From: Pinus tabuliformis
Taxonomy: Eukaryota > Streptophyta > Pinopsida > Pinales > Pinaceae
Direction: 5' to 3'
Assembly: GCA_031772625.1 (NCBI GenBank)
Contig: CM062807.1
Span: forward strand, 1,150,017,007 to 1,150,081,006
DNA length: 64,000 nt
The first letter of the stretch is position 1, and each line of letters begins with the position of its first letter. The notes below the pieces were generated by a model. That model had not been told where the DNA came from. It saw only the letters and a list, made by a program, of their open reading frames with translations, and did not search any database. Positions 48,348-60,236 of this stretch are shown here, piece by piece. The position numbers and the translations under genes are program-made.

Positions 48348-48389
48348 AAAAGAGGACAAAACAATGCCTGATGTTGATGAACCTATGTT

Positions 48390-49499
48390 GGTTTGAGGTC
48401 CATGATCGGGAATCGCATGTATGCAGGTTGGAGAAAGCTCTTTATGGATTGAAGCAAGCACCCTAGGCTTGGTATGAGAGGATCGATAGCTATCTAATGA
48501 AGTTGGGATTCACTAGAAGTGGAGCCGATCCATACCTTTACTTTAAGGTTGAAAATGATAAACCTCTCATTCTGGTAATTTACGTGGACGACCTCTTTCT
48601 GACAAGTGGAGACCCTCTCATTCAACAAATGTAAGAGGGAGTTGGCTTCTGAATTTGAGATGAAGGACCTAGGACCGATGCACTACTTCCTAGGGTTGGA
48701 GGTTTGGCAAAATCCAGGTGAAATTTTCATATCTCAAGGAAAATATGTTGTGAAGATACTGGAAAGATTTCGAATGGTGGACTGCAAGCCTGTGACTACC
48801 CCGATGGAACTTAACTTTAAGAAGTTATGTGGTAGTGCTTCTGGACCTGAATTGGGAAACGCTTCTGAGTATTTTCAACTCATAGGAGCACTGATGTTCT
48901 TGGTGAACTCCCGTCTAGACATATGTTTTGCAGTTAACACATCAAGCCAATACATGGTTGAGCCTCATCATATACATTGAATTACTACCAAGAATCTTCT
49001 GAGATATCTTCGGGACACAATCACTCATGGACTAAGATACACTGCCGGAAATGTGAGGCCACATGGTTATTCTAATGTTGATTGGGCTGGCAGTGTGGTG
49101 GATCGCAAGAGCACTTCTGAATATTGTTTTTCTTTGGGTTCTACTTCGATATCCTGGATGAGCAGGAAGCAAAAATCGGTTGCCTTGAACACCGCAAAGG
49201 CCGAATACATAGCTGCTAGTATGGCCTCCTGTGAAGCTGTCTGGTTGAGGAAGCTCTTCAGTGCGCTGTTTGGACATGTGCTGGATACCACCATGATCCT
49301 CTGCGACAACCAGAGTGGGATCTGATTATTAGAGAATCTCATGTTTCATGATCGCTCCAAGCATATAGATATCAGGTACCACGTTATCCGGGATATGGTA
49401 CAATGAAGAGCAATAAGGCTCCATCACATTGGGACTGATGAGCAGGTCGCTGATATTCTGACAAAGCCCCTGGAGAAGGTCAAATTCTTGGCCTTCTGA
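48390..49499 (+). pseudogene. Reverse transcriptase C-half and RNase H of F2
   Basis: Starts abruptly inside reverse transcriptase at LEKALYGLKQAP (with a stop after it), then YVDD at 48581-48592 (LVIYVDDLFLTSGD). After a frameshift near 48610 it runs through KRELASEFEMKDLGPMHYFLGLEV and the connection region. RNase H follows (YSNVDWAGSVVDRKSTSEYCF, AKAEYIAASMASCEAVWLRKL, DNQSGI, HIDIRYH, ADILTKPL) with stops at 48978, 49323 and 49404, and ends at 49497-49499. The first half of reverse transcriptase is missing. Confidence 0.9.
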
Positions 49500-49613
49500 G
49501 AATGACTTAGAGTCGTGGGGAGACCCTCATATGAGGGTCCTGTATGAGATGAACATTGAGCTCTGGGAGCTCTGAGGAGCTTGGGATACTTCATGGAGCA
49601 GTGGGCAACCATA

Positions 49614-49735
49614 GGGTGAGTGGTTCAGCCTTCCCCTAGTGGTTTGATGTGTACAGGGTGAGTGGTTCAGCCTTCCCCTATGATACCTCTTGGTGACATG
49701 TAGGCAGGATTAGTGGTTCATCCTTCTCTCGCTGA
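49614..49735 (+). repeat. Three-copy repeat after RNase H of F2
   Basis: GGGTGAGTGGTTCAGCCTTC occurs at 49614 and 49656, and a diverged copy (GGATTAGTGGTTCATCCTTC) near 49707. Confidence 0.85.
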
Positions 49736-49890
49736 GACATCCTACCCATGCAGTCTAGGACTCAAGGGAAGTACCTCTCATCTGGTCAATGAGTAGGGAA
49801 ATGAGGATAGGGACCATAGTACTACTGATGGACGCATTGTGTACTACCGTACTCCCTATGCTAGGATGACCAATATTGATCTGGGATCAA

Positions 49891-50083
49891 TGGGCACTGA
49901 CTTCGAGTTAGTAAGAGTGGTATGAGACACTCTCTTTTGATTGGAACTGACTTCAAGTCAGTAAGAGTGGTATGAGACACTCTTTATTTGGGACTTACTT
50001 CGGTCAGTAAGAGTGGTATGAGACACTCTCTTTTTATTTGGGACTGACTTCAGGTCAGTAGAGAATGGTATGATACATTCTCG
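49891..50083 (+). repeat. Four-copy, about 48-bp tandem repeat upstream of the F2 3' LTR
   Basis: Each unit has (G)GGACTGACTTC..GTCAGTAAGAG and TGGTATGAGACACTCT. Units contain two small inverted repeats: ACTGACT/AGTCAGT and GAGTG/CACTC. Located between RNase H and the polypurine tract, about 100 bases before the 3' LTR. Confidence 0.9.
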
Positions 50084-50173
50084 ATCACTTCTTCTTCTTC
50101 ATAGTTTAGCAGAGCAGTGCATTGATGGCAGAGATAGTACAAATTGGCAAATGGATTAGCAGATGGAGTTCTC

Positions 50174-50189
50174 CCCAGTTGAGAGGGAG
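50174..50189 (+). other. Polypurine tract of F2
   Basis: CAGTTGAGAGGGAG directly before the 3' LTR, preceded by CTCCC so that the region can pair with itself, as at the equivalent sites of G and E2. Confidence 0.75.
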
Positions 50190-51170
50190 TGTTAAAATTG
50201 GCAACTAGGGCCAAACTCCACGTGTCATTAAATTATGACAACTGATATTTTTCTTGGATTCCTCTCTCCGAGAGGTGTAGAATTGATCTAGAGATCATCT
50301 GACATGTACAAATGAAGTTATGAATTTATTTTGATTATGGACAGATTGTCAAGGTGGGCCAGCAAACTCATGTAGGCTCAGAAGCCCAACAATCACATCT
50401 ATTCGTCCTCAACGTTTGCTATAAATACATGATGCCTCACACTCATTTGGACATACTCATCTTCACACATCTCTCTCTCTCCTCATTGATTAGGTACAGA
50501 TTCCTGGGCAGTCTCTATCTCCACTCGTGCGAAGGAAAGGAAGGCAAATTTTTATTCCGGGCGTTGACCAAGTTTGATGAATTTCAGAAACTGGTTTTTT
50601 GCGCTACGTCGACCATCTTTGACTGTGATTTTTAGTGGAGGAACTCTATCCCAGCAGGCCACATTTATGGGCACAGAAATCGAGGCTAAACGTTGATTGT
50701 TGACCAACGTTCACTGTAGCTAGCGCTGACCGTAGGTGGACTATTTGACCAGACTTTGACTGGGCTGATTTCAGATTGTTTTGAGGGCTGATTCATCTCG
50801 CTGTTTGGAGGCCGAAGTTGACCAAATTGTTAAGGGTCAAATCTGCCCTGTTGACCAGCGTTGACTATTCTAGTTAGGGCTCTTTTGCTGCTGTTATAAA
50901 TTATCGGATTTGCAAATTGTACTATCTCTCTGTTAAACTATTGAAGACTATACGAAGAATTGATCAAGGGTTTCCCCACATTGGGGTTTGTCCCTGGCTG
51001 GTGCCACAACTTGTGTCCTCTTGTCTTCTATTGTTTATGTTTATGTTCTATCTGCATTTTACTATCATGTTGATGCGATTGCTAAACTAGTTATTGATAT
51101 TGGGCTATAAAGAAATTAAAGTAAAATTGCACTAAAGCATAGAACATACCATTGTTGCCTAAAATTAACA
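50190..51170 (+). repeat. 3' LTR of F2
   Basis: 981 bp, TGTTAAAATTGGC to AAATTAACA. Differs from the 5' LTR by substitutions and indels, including extra sequence near 50440-50480. Confidence 0.93.
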
Positions 51171-54100
51171 ATTCGGCATCCAAATTGTACTCAGATTATT
51201 TCACTGTTGCATAATAATAAAACCCTCAATTGTCGCACCGGTTTTCCCAAGTTGGGCTTTTCGGGGACTTTGTCCAAAAACAATTGTGTTATTTTATGTG
51301 TGTGCGCTAGCATTTCTTCCAACATTTTATTCTTCCGCATTGTTATTTGTGTAGATTGCAGTATGATTTATTCAGTATTTGTAGTAGCAAACAACAAATA
51401 AATTGTTAAATTAAATTAACAATTAAGAGAATAATCTCCAATTGCTGCAATAGAATTCCAGTTTGGGATTTTCACATCCCCTACTCTTTACGGACTTTCA
51501 CCGATGGGAGGAGTCTTGGTATAGGGAAATCACTAGAATGATGAGGTCAATAACGATACAATGTGATTGCCAATGCCCATTCAAAAGAGAGTCTCAGATA
51601 ATAGGTTTCTTGTTTTAGAAGCAAAAGAAGGGCTCTCCAAGAAAGGCTTGAGGGAAGGATGACCTTGAGTTTAGAAATATTTAAAAAAATGATGAATACC
51701 TAAGATCAAAACTTCCAAAATCCCTCACTTGTGATTGATGTGTTTATACTAGGGTTCAAAGTGAGGAAAGGATGTCTCATTCAATGGAAAAATTCAATTA
51801 AAGTGTGAGCTTTGGGAGAAGCTCGGGTGACTTTCCATGAAAAACCCCTTAAGAGAAATACTACAAGAGACTAAGGGTTGAGAGATATACAGTTGTAAAG
51901 GGTCAACCAATGATCGCCTATAGTTAAGGGCAAAGGTTTTGAGTGATGAACTACAAAGTGCAAACCTTCAAGAAATCCCCAAGTCAAATGAGCTTCGAGG
52001 GTTCCCTCTTGTTGTGATAGCTAGGGCATCAATTTATTTGAAATTCCACCGTCATAATTTGTTCAAAACTGGACGATGCCTAGAGAAGACATAAATGAAG
52101 AAACTTGTTAGGATGGAATCCTAAAATTCCTCCTCCCTAAAATTCCGCACCAAACCCTAGAAAATCTCCTCATCCTTAGGGGACGAAGAAATGAGGAATA
52201 AAAGAGGTGAAACACTGATATTTCGTTAAGTTAATGTGATCACCAAGGATCTAGGACCAGTGCCTAATCTATTAGGAGAATGGAGTCAAGAATGAGATTG
52301 ATTTAGGGTTTTGTTCTATCAAGGAGCCTAATTGCAACTTCACATGCCCTAATGAAGCAGCTACCTAGCTACAACAAGGATTTATACTTCGACTTGTCAA
52401 ATAATGAAGTTTTAGGGTTAGGTTTTCAAAGATAACCCTTAGGAACATTCTATTTTTCTTGCCTAATGAATAACGCATGCAATAGATCAAGACTACCAAA
52501 GTGATTCAAGATTTTCACATAATTTAGAGCACAAGCAACATCATGATGCAATATTCCATACATTAAACATATAATGAAAATTTCGCATAAAAGAGAAACT
52601 TACATGGTAGAAAAAGTATATCCACCCATCTCATTTGCAATAGAGAAGCTCCAAAATAGAATAGCATTAACCCAAACATCAAAATGCATTAAAGAATCTC
52701 CAATTTGTCCTTCAATAGCTATAGCAAAATTCCAGAAGAAACAATGATCCAAATCCAAGTGATGGTGAGTTACAAATGAGGCCTCGTATTTATATGAGCC
52801 TCTAATAGTTCAATGGGTCTAATTAGGCTACAAAACCCTAAAAGTGTCTCTAATGTGCAAAATAACACCGTAATTGATGACAAGCCCACCAAATAGCTCT
52901 ATAACATGAAAAATAACCCACGCAGGAGGGCCGAAATGATAATACAATAGCTAGGAGGGTCGTTCGCTAGTGAAGTCCAACATGTGCCAAAATGGATGTA
53001 AGGGCTCCAAAAATAGCAATGAAGGGGGTCGCCCCTTGATCTCCAAGAAAATGACCTGTGGTGCCCCCCAAATGGTTGTGGGGCCACAAAAACATCCTCA
53101 TGGGTCTCCAAGTGGATTGAAAAAGCATGTATCCCATTTGTAAGGGCTGGAACATTGATGCAATCCCTCCCTTTGTCTCACATAGTGAGACCATCCTCAT
53201 TTGGGCCCTGCAACAACTGCGAAATGTGTGTGGTGCAAGTGTGTAGTTGGTTGGGCAAGGTGGTCCAGGTACATCATCATCATCAAATAAATGGAACACA
53301 AGCAAGCATTGAGTGGAGCTGAAGGATCCCATGATGTGGCTATCTGCTCTCTGCTATAGTGGAGGCCCATGGCTCTCTATGCTCACCCTACAAATGCCAA
53401 TATGACCCTTTGGAGGGCTTGGACCCTGTATAGGGAGACCAAACCCCAAGACGAAGACCCACCTGCAATCCTATATAAGATCCAATGCATCTCCTCACCT
53501 TCCAGTACAACAAATCATCAATGCAATTGAGTAAATGAGCTTACAGATCATGGAACCAAGTGGACACATCACAATGGCATGCCCTTCCATAATGGGCTTT
53601 ACAATGTACATGTGTCTCCAAGTTCAAGAAGGAGGTTAATCAAGGACCCTATTAAGTGGTTTCAACCTCTAAGAGAGTGACAGGTCCATGGTACATCCCT
53701 TAAGTGGCAGGTGTCATGTGATATAATGATGGAACGGAGTGGGACATCAAGGGAAGGCTCCAAGCCATGTGCCACAATATAAGGGTAACCATGATGAGGG
53801 AAGCCCACACTTGGGTGTATGAAAGTAGGAGGGATCGATTGCGGTACAAGAGTTACCCCGACCTTTGTTTTCCACACTTCTTCATATGCCTTTTGCCTTT
53901 GATTTTTCTTCATCGTTGCTCAAAGCTTCTGAGTGTGAGAGCATGATGTGTAGAATATAGCAATAGATACCCCCTTTTAAGATGGGGCAGCTAATTGTCC
54001 ACTAGGAGTTGGGACAATCATGGGTTCCTTAATGATGTAGGGGGCTCATATAGGGCCCTAGGAACCAGGGTGATGGCCATAATGATAGAGGGTACAACTC

Positions 54101-54809
54101 ATGTTGGCTTTTGCCCATGTGCTAAATTTGTATTTCCCAACCATCTTTTTCATCTTATGGTACATTTCCTGTTGACAGTGACCAAATTATGCCTTTACTT
54201 TCTTTTTAGCTACATCAACCTTCAAGGCATCGTTCCAACCCCGACCGAAAGTGTAGACAAGGGGAGGGGGAGGCTAACTCCTTGTGGACCCAATGGACAA
54301 ATGTGGACCCAGATGGGAAATATGGTGAAAGGGGTTATAATGAGCAGAGGGGAGTGATGTATGTGGTGTCGGAAAAAGGGACCATGCAACCAAAATCAGG
54401 ATTTCCCATGTAGTTCCATTCGTAAAGCTAGTAGCCAATAAAGAAGATCCCACAAGACTAGAATACAAGGTTAACCACCAAGTTGGACAGAGGAGACAAG
54501 AGTACAAACCAAGCCCAGTCTTTTTGTTGAATCCCCCCACTAATCCATGCCCAAAAGTGTCCATGATAAGTAAGCCAAAATACCCAACTACATAATGAAA
54601 GGCGAAACCTTCACAGTTGGAAGGCCCACCTTCAAACATACGATCATAACAAATGGGTGAGCAAGCATAATGGTTGGCTCAAGTGGCAAAGATGGTGGCA
54701 CATTGAGATATCTAGTGGCTGCAAGGGGCCATTGGCTGCGAGCTGAGGACCATCTAAGAGAAAAATTGTCTCCTACGAATATCACCCGCAGGTGGTGGGT
54801 AACAGGGTT

Positions 54810-55677
54810 AGGGCAGAAAAATTGTGAAAAATGAAAGAATTTTGAGTGAAAATCAAGGATTGAGACCAATGCCTAGCCAATTGTGGAGAATGGAGTCAAA
54901 GTGAAATTGATTTAGGATTTTTTCTCTTTCAAGGATTCCTCCTGCGACTTCACATGCCATAGAGATCCATAAACTAGGTTACAAGAGAAATTTATACTTA
55001 TTTAGACAAATTTAATGGATTTTCAAGGTAAAAGGTATTAACCCACCCCTAGGAATAGTTCGATCTTCTTCCCAAGAGGAGTAATATATACAATGAAGTA
55101 AGATTAGATGTGTCTATGAATTTCGCATCAATAATGAGGGCACAAACATAATCCAAGCATAGCATTCCATACATTAGACATAAAACATGAAAATTTTCGC
55201 ATAAGAAATCACTTACATGACAAAAAGATTATATCCATCCATTTGATTTGCAATAATGAAGCTCCAAGACAAGATAGCAATCTTCCAAACATCAAAATGC
55301 ATCAATTAACATCCAATTCATCCAACAATAGCAAGTCTGAGTTCTTTTCTCCAAAGAGATGCCAATCCAAGTGATGATGCATGACAGAGAACACCTCCCT
55401 TATATTTATACAATCCTCTAATGGGTTTGATGCATAATGATGCCCCTATAATAAAATAATGTGCAAAATAATAATACGTTTGGTGACAAGACCACCAAAT
55501 AGCTTCATAACATGAATAATTAGCATCTCAAGAGGGCTGAAATGATAGAAAAGTAGCTAGAAGGGCCTGTTGGAAGGCCAAATGAAGTCTCTCATGTGCC
55601 ATAGTGAATAGGAGGGCTCCAATAATAGTGATGAATGGGGTGGCTCCTTAATCTCCAAGCAAATGACTTGTGGTGCT
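54810..55677 (-). mobile_element. D3: right piece before element C
   Basis: Continues D3 after the GGGTT duplication of D4. Follows the D family in reverse, parallel to D4 at 52230-53065 (AGAATGGAGTCAA, CTCCAAG-AAATGAC-TGTGGTG). Ends at 55677 where element C begins; GTGCT (55673-55677) is the predicted left target duplication of C. Confidence 0.72.
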
Positions 55678-57851
55678 TGTTATCCACCACATGTGGGTAG
55701 TGTATATAGGAGAAAAAATTTCTCCTAGATGGTCCTCAATCGACAACCAGCGGCCCCTTGTAGCTACCAGATAGCTCAATGTGCCATTCTCTCTACCACC
55801 TAAGCCAACCATGTGGTCCCTCGACCACTTGTCATGAATGTATGTTTGAAGGTGGGCCTCTCGACCCCAAAGGTTTGGTCTCCCTATACGGGGTCCTAAC
55901 CCTCCAGAGGGCTACATTGGCACATGTAGGGTGTGCATTGAGAGCCATGGGCCTCCACAGCAATAGAAAACACTCCATGGATCCCCGAGGATGTTCAGAG
56001 ATTGCTCGAGATTCACCTATTGGACGAGGAAGATGCACCTGGTTCACCTTTGCCTAGCCAGCCCCACAGATGTACCATGCACTTGGCAGCTGACCCAAGA
56101 CTTGTAGGATGATGTGGCATCACCTACACCATCATCAGAGCCCTTACAAATGATCTACAAGCATCTTCGACTCATTTGGAGACCCATGAGGTTATTATTG
56201 TGCCCCCACACCCACTGGGAGCACCACAAGTTTATTGTTTGGAGAACAAGGGGCCAACCCCTTGTCCATCACTTTTGAGGGTCCTATTCTTCATTATGGC
56301 ACCTATGGACCTCATCAGGCCTCTTGGAGGGCCCTACGACATGTATTATTTATCATTTGACCTCTTAAGAGGCTTATTATTTCATTTGTGAGCTAGTTTG
56401 GTGGGCTTGTCACCAAAAGTTAGGTTATTAGCACATTATTTTATTTTGGGGGCTTATGTAGGCTTAGGAGACTAATTTGAACTCCTCATTCGTGTAAAAT
56501 ACAAGTGAGATGAGTTCATTTTCTCATCATCACATGGATTGGATCATATCTTCTTGTAAGATTTTCGCTATCTTTTGAGGATGAGACCTTTTGGATGAAT
56601 GGATGAATTTCGATGTTTGGTTATTCTTCTTTGTCTTGGAGCTTCTATGATTGGCATATCTTGGTGATTGGATATATTCTTCTTACATGTAAGTACCATT
56701 TTAATGCTATTTTGATTCTTTATGTTGTTGCATTCATGATATTGGGATTTTCGTTATTCTAGGGTTAATTTGTTGCTTTTCTTGGAACGAAATTGTGGAA
56801 ATTGAATCTCTAAATAGTGTTGTATCATGATTGGGCCATGTTTGAATGAATGAATGTTCCTAGAGACATCCTTGTCTTGATAAGTCACCAAATATTGTTG
56901 AACAAAGTATAAATGACCTTGAAGCTACTTCCACTAAGCCTTAATGCCTAATTAAGTTGTCTTTTAGGCCTCCTTGACAAGTGGAAATCAATCCAAACTC
57001 TAAAATCTTCCATGACTCCTCTCTCCCAAAGGACAAAGCATTGGTCCTCCTCTAGTGATCACTTTAAAGCTAATTTATTTCACCTTCCCCTCTTTTCTAG
57101 GCCTAGTCTACATAGGTCACGTAGGGCATCAATTATCTCACAATCTAGCCATCTAAATAATTCGATTTTTGGTCTGCAATTGCGCTGGTGTTTCCTCATT
57201 AAGCCCTCCAAATTCATTAGATTTCGACAATGGGAACTTGAGATATCGCAAGCCCTAGCTCGAAGACCAATTCTTTCCCTTGGTTTCCCTTAGGCTAGTA
57301 GCCTCATTGGGATCCTTGCATTGCCTTTCATTGAAAATTCATTCTTTGATCCCTTTCTCCTCCCTAATTAGGTCAAGCATATCATTAGTTGCTAAATCCT
57401 ATCCCCTTGACCTAACCTCGAGTCCACTTAGTCCTCTGTGGTCCCATACATTATCAAGGTTAATTCTTCAAAGATCACTTGGAACCCAAGTTTCTACAAG
57501 AATTTTAGGGCCTAGGGATCTCCTTATTAAAAAAACATACTCAAAACCTATCCCTTGAAATTCTCCTTAAGCCCTTCCTTGAGAGCCTTCCATCTTGCCT
57601 TCCAAGGCAAGCAAGCCACCATCTTGAGCCTCTCTTGTGAATAGGCTTCCAAGATCACCCCTCATCTTATCTTTGATATATTCCTCTTCATGATCCTCAT
57701 TATACCAAGTCTCCTCCCATCAGTGAAAGTCCGTAAAGAGTAGGAAGCTTTAACTGAGGTGACAGTGGGCTATTGCTACATTGTTTCCCTTGACCTAGCA
57801 ATTGTCCCTCTAGGATCCCCCTTTACGACCCCTGCTAATTTGAGCAGTACA
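55678..57851 (+). repeat. 5' LTR of element C
   Basis: Starts TGTTATCCACC, ends GAGCAGTACA. 2174 bp; lacks about 1.17 kb that is present in the 3' LTR (about 60416-61584) and in D1. The gap is flanked by AAAGG and GGT(T)TTGGTC, a small overlap. The right third (57700-57850) is the forward version of the starts of D2-D4. Confidence 0.85.
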
Positions 57852-57854
57852 TTT

Positions 57855-57873
57855 TGGCGTCGTTGTCGGGGAC
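57855..57873 (+). other. Primer binding site of element C, tRNA-Asp type
   Basis: TGGCGTCGTTGTCGGGGAC, three bases after the LTR; two C-to-T changes from the common plant form TGGCGCCGTTGCCGGGGA complementary to tRNA-Asp. Confidence 0.8.
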
Positions 57874-58063
57874 ACAAAACATGTGCTTTGTTCCCTATAC
57901 AACATTATTGATATAACATTTGGTGACTCCATTGGAGGAACGAAGTCCTAGTTCCTCAATGAACTTCAAAGTCAATGCTTATAGAGTGAAGCAGGCATTT
58001 GTCAAGGCATTTTTAATTCACCCTGGCAACTCCATTTTGGCATTATATGCAAGATCATAAAAA

Positions 58064-59518
58064 ATGGTTAAAGAAAGTATCCACGACATTAGCCCCGAAG
58101 AAGAACAAGACCTATGGGAAAGATTGGATTCATGGTTTGAGCTTTGTGATCATCTGATAGAGCACGACAACGAGGACTTCATACTCAATTTTTATAACAT
58201 AAGTAGGTCAAACCTCGATATCATAAGGCAGGAGTATGAAGAAGGGCCCACAGATTTTCTCTTCTTGGAGCTTGCCTATTATACTGGTGCATTTAAATCC
58301 TTGTCTCACAAGATCAAAGAAAAATACGGCTCATTCCCAAACGAGAATTTGGATGACCAAGATGACCAAGAAAATGAGGATGATGAGCAAATATCAATTA
58401 TGGAATTGGGGGCCAATAGCAGTGAAGTGAAAGACATCTCCTCTGAGGATGACGAAGAGTTGGATCCTGAAAGCCTCCAAATCACGCAAGAAAGAATGGA
58501 TGAATATAGTAGGTCATGCAAGGGGTTAGTAAGGGAATGTAATTCTAATGAAGTATTCTCCTGTTTATATGATGAAGAGGTGAAGCTTCATAAGATGAAA
58601 TGTGAATATAAAGGGAACCCTACTAATGCTCTCCTCTTAGAAGCATATTACCAAAACCATGTAACAAATACCTTAGTCATTATTCTTCAAGAGAAGAGAG
58701 AAGAAGAGAGGTCCCACTTGTCAACCAACCAAGATAAAGATGACCTTGAGGATCTCGGCGATAAGCAAGAAGATGAGTCCTCGTTGGCGCTGCAAGACGG
58801 CCAAGATGATTTTGAGAGCACATGTGTTGAGGATAATGAGGCTATGGTAAGTAAGGCCAATATTGACCTTACCTCTCTCAAGGGTATCACTCGTGATGAC
58901 TCTCCTTTTGAGAACCTTGAGGAAGGTGATCCCATGAGCTCCTTGGAGGATAACATTGGAGATTATTTCCGCTTTGAAAAGGAGGAATGGGAGATTGTTG
59001 GGCTTCAATTTGATTATGCTCCCATTTATAATACTGACAAAGAAGATGAGGTTGAGATTGGTTTTCCCTTTATCTCGGGCGTTACTTTCAATGACATACC
59101 CATCAATACCCTTCGAAAGGAGAATTATTATTTTCCCTTGCATGAAGAAAGATAGTTGAAAATGATTAATTCTCCTTTTGATGAAAACCCAATCTTTAAT
59201 GCTTATAATGTGGAACGCAATGAGGCTCCTACCTACCCAACTCATGATTATATATTCAAATTGTTTGAGCCTTTAGATTATGGGGAAGGAAAAACCGTCG
59301 AATATGATACTTCACCCTCCCCTTTGCCTTTCCCTCTTGTTCATCATCTTGAGTCTTCCTCAAGTAAGTCCCTCATCCCTTTTGCTACGACCTCGAGTGA
59401 CCATGCCCCTTTCCCCCTTTCTGAATATGGTGTCAAGGAAGAACCCTTCATTGAATATACCTTATCCCCTTTGACTCACCTGCAGGGTTTTGATCACTCC
59501 ATGACCTCCCCTCTCTAA
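58064..59518 (+). pseudogene. Acidic protein with duplicated domain, element C
   Basis: 363 residues from ATG 58064 to TAG 59153-59155, then the same frame continues for 120 residues to 59518, so the original product was probably about 484 residues. I do not recognise a family. Residues 18-87 and 142-211 align without a gap over their first 46 positions: both have ER(L/M)D, Cys at repeat position 11, Leu at 14, Asn at 19, Leu at 34, EY at 40-41, PT at 45-46, then (F/L)LE and AYY, and end in EK. Between and after the repeats the chain is very acidic (runs of Asp/Glu). The C-terminal part is Ser/Pro/Phe-rich. No zinc knuckle, protease or polymerase motif. It occupies the gag position, so a structural (gag-like) or packaging role is conceivable. 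Confidence 0.75.
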
Positions 59519-60236
59519 TGTGACCATCACATTGAGCAACCCATTTGTTGCACTCCTTTCTCTCACCCTTCATTCCCCTCCCATCACAATCATGTGACAT
59601 CTTAAAAGCATCATATTACAAGCAGTGATTGTGGTGAGGAGTATTGGAGAGTGATCTTTCATTCCACCATTGTGTATTTAGAAGGAAATCTCAGGACCTC
59701 TAGATCGACCTATTTTCTTTCTCCTAAGACTTCCCTTTACCTCGAATGGAGATCATGTTTTCCCTCCTCCCACCCGCTTCATCCGCCATGTAACTATGTC
59801 CACATTCTATTTGGGAGTTGTTACATGAGTAATCATACTAGCAGGCATATGTATATTGATGTGATGATATATTGGTTGCATTGGCTTTATGATTACATTT
59901 AGTATTAGCCTTAATATATGCATGTTACGATAGGATGCATTGCATGGTCAAATTCTCGTTAGAACTAACATCATATGATATTTCTCATGGTAGATTAGAT
60001 GCATCTAAATTAGAATTTGCATATTTTACTTTTCTGTTGATTTTATGGCCTAACATTAAGCATGTGAGATCATGAGACATTTTGAAAGCATGCTGCCCCG
60101 TGTTCATCTCTTATATGTGCAGGTAACAAGTCTACGATAACCAAGAGATTGTTGGAGTTTTCGTGACCTCCCATTCGAGTAGCTTCATCCACTTCTTCTA
60201 GAGATCACGTCCCAGTTGGAGCCAAGTGTTACCCAC
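59519..60236 (+). other. Non-coding 3' interior of element C
   Basis: No further long frame. C/T-rich to 59780, then AT-rich. The bases just before the 3' LTR (GTTGGAGCCAAG) are only weakly purine-rich, so the polypurine tract is degenerate or unusual. Confidence 0.6.

Larger units (their letters stand above)
45002..51170 (+). mobile_element. Element F2: Ty1/copia retrotransposon, full length but defective
   Basis: LTRs 45002-45972 and 50190-51170 with exact target duplication ATTCG (44997-45001, 51171-51175). Order gag, protease, integrase, reverse transcriptase, RNase H is copia-type. Primer site TGATATCAGAGC follows the 5' LTR. Coding defects: TGA at 46578, TAA at 47994, frameshift near 48340, loss of the first half of reverse transcriptase near 48390, frameshift near 48610 and several stops in RNase H. 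It lies in the 3' LTR of E2 and has nothing inserted in it, so it is among the youngest insertions here, although its LTRs already differ by indels. Confidence 0.95.
41739..51476 (+). mobile_element. Element E2: non-autonomous copia-like LTR element
   Basis: LTRs at 41739-42922 and 44212-51476 (split by F2), exact target duplication TCCCC at 41734-41738 and 51477-51481. Primer site TGGTATCAGAGC at 42923-42934. The 1.3-kb interior has no gag or pol, only short open frames. Its pre-LTR segment CCTCGCTAAGAGGGAG is identical to that of element G, suggesting E2 was moved by enzymes of a G-like copia element. Inserted in D4. Confidence 0.92.
44212..51476 (+). repeat. 3' LTR of E2, split by F2
   Basis: Pieces 44212-45001 and 51176-51476. 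Joining them across one ATTCG restores the sequence order of the 5' LTR around 42590-42615 (GCCAGTATT... and TTCGGCATCCA). Confidence 0.9.
41629..54804 (-). mobile_element. D4: solo LTR of family D, minus strand, split by E2
   Basis: Starts TGTTACTGCTTAATTTAGC and ends GGTGGGTAACA. Exact target duplication GGGTT at 41624-41628 and 54805-54809. Removing E2 with one TCCCC leaves about 3.4 kb, matching the long D1 LTR in reverse. A TATTTATATGAG segment near 52790 is the family's TATA-like region on the minus strand. No interior genes. Confidence 0.92.

Noticed and set aside
58721..59245. Minus-strand frame of 174 codons opposite the acidic frame
   Set aside because: Antisense shadow; Asp/Glu codons read backwards give the Ser/Leu/Ile-rich sequence.
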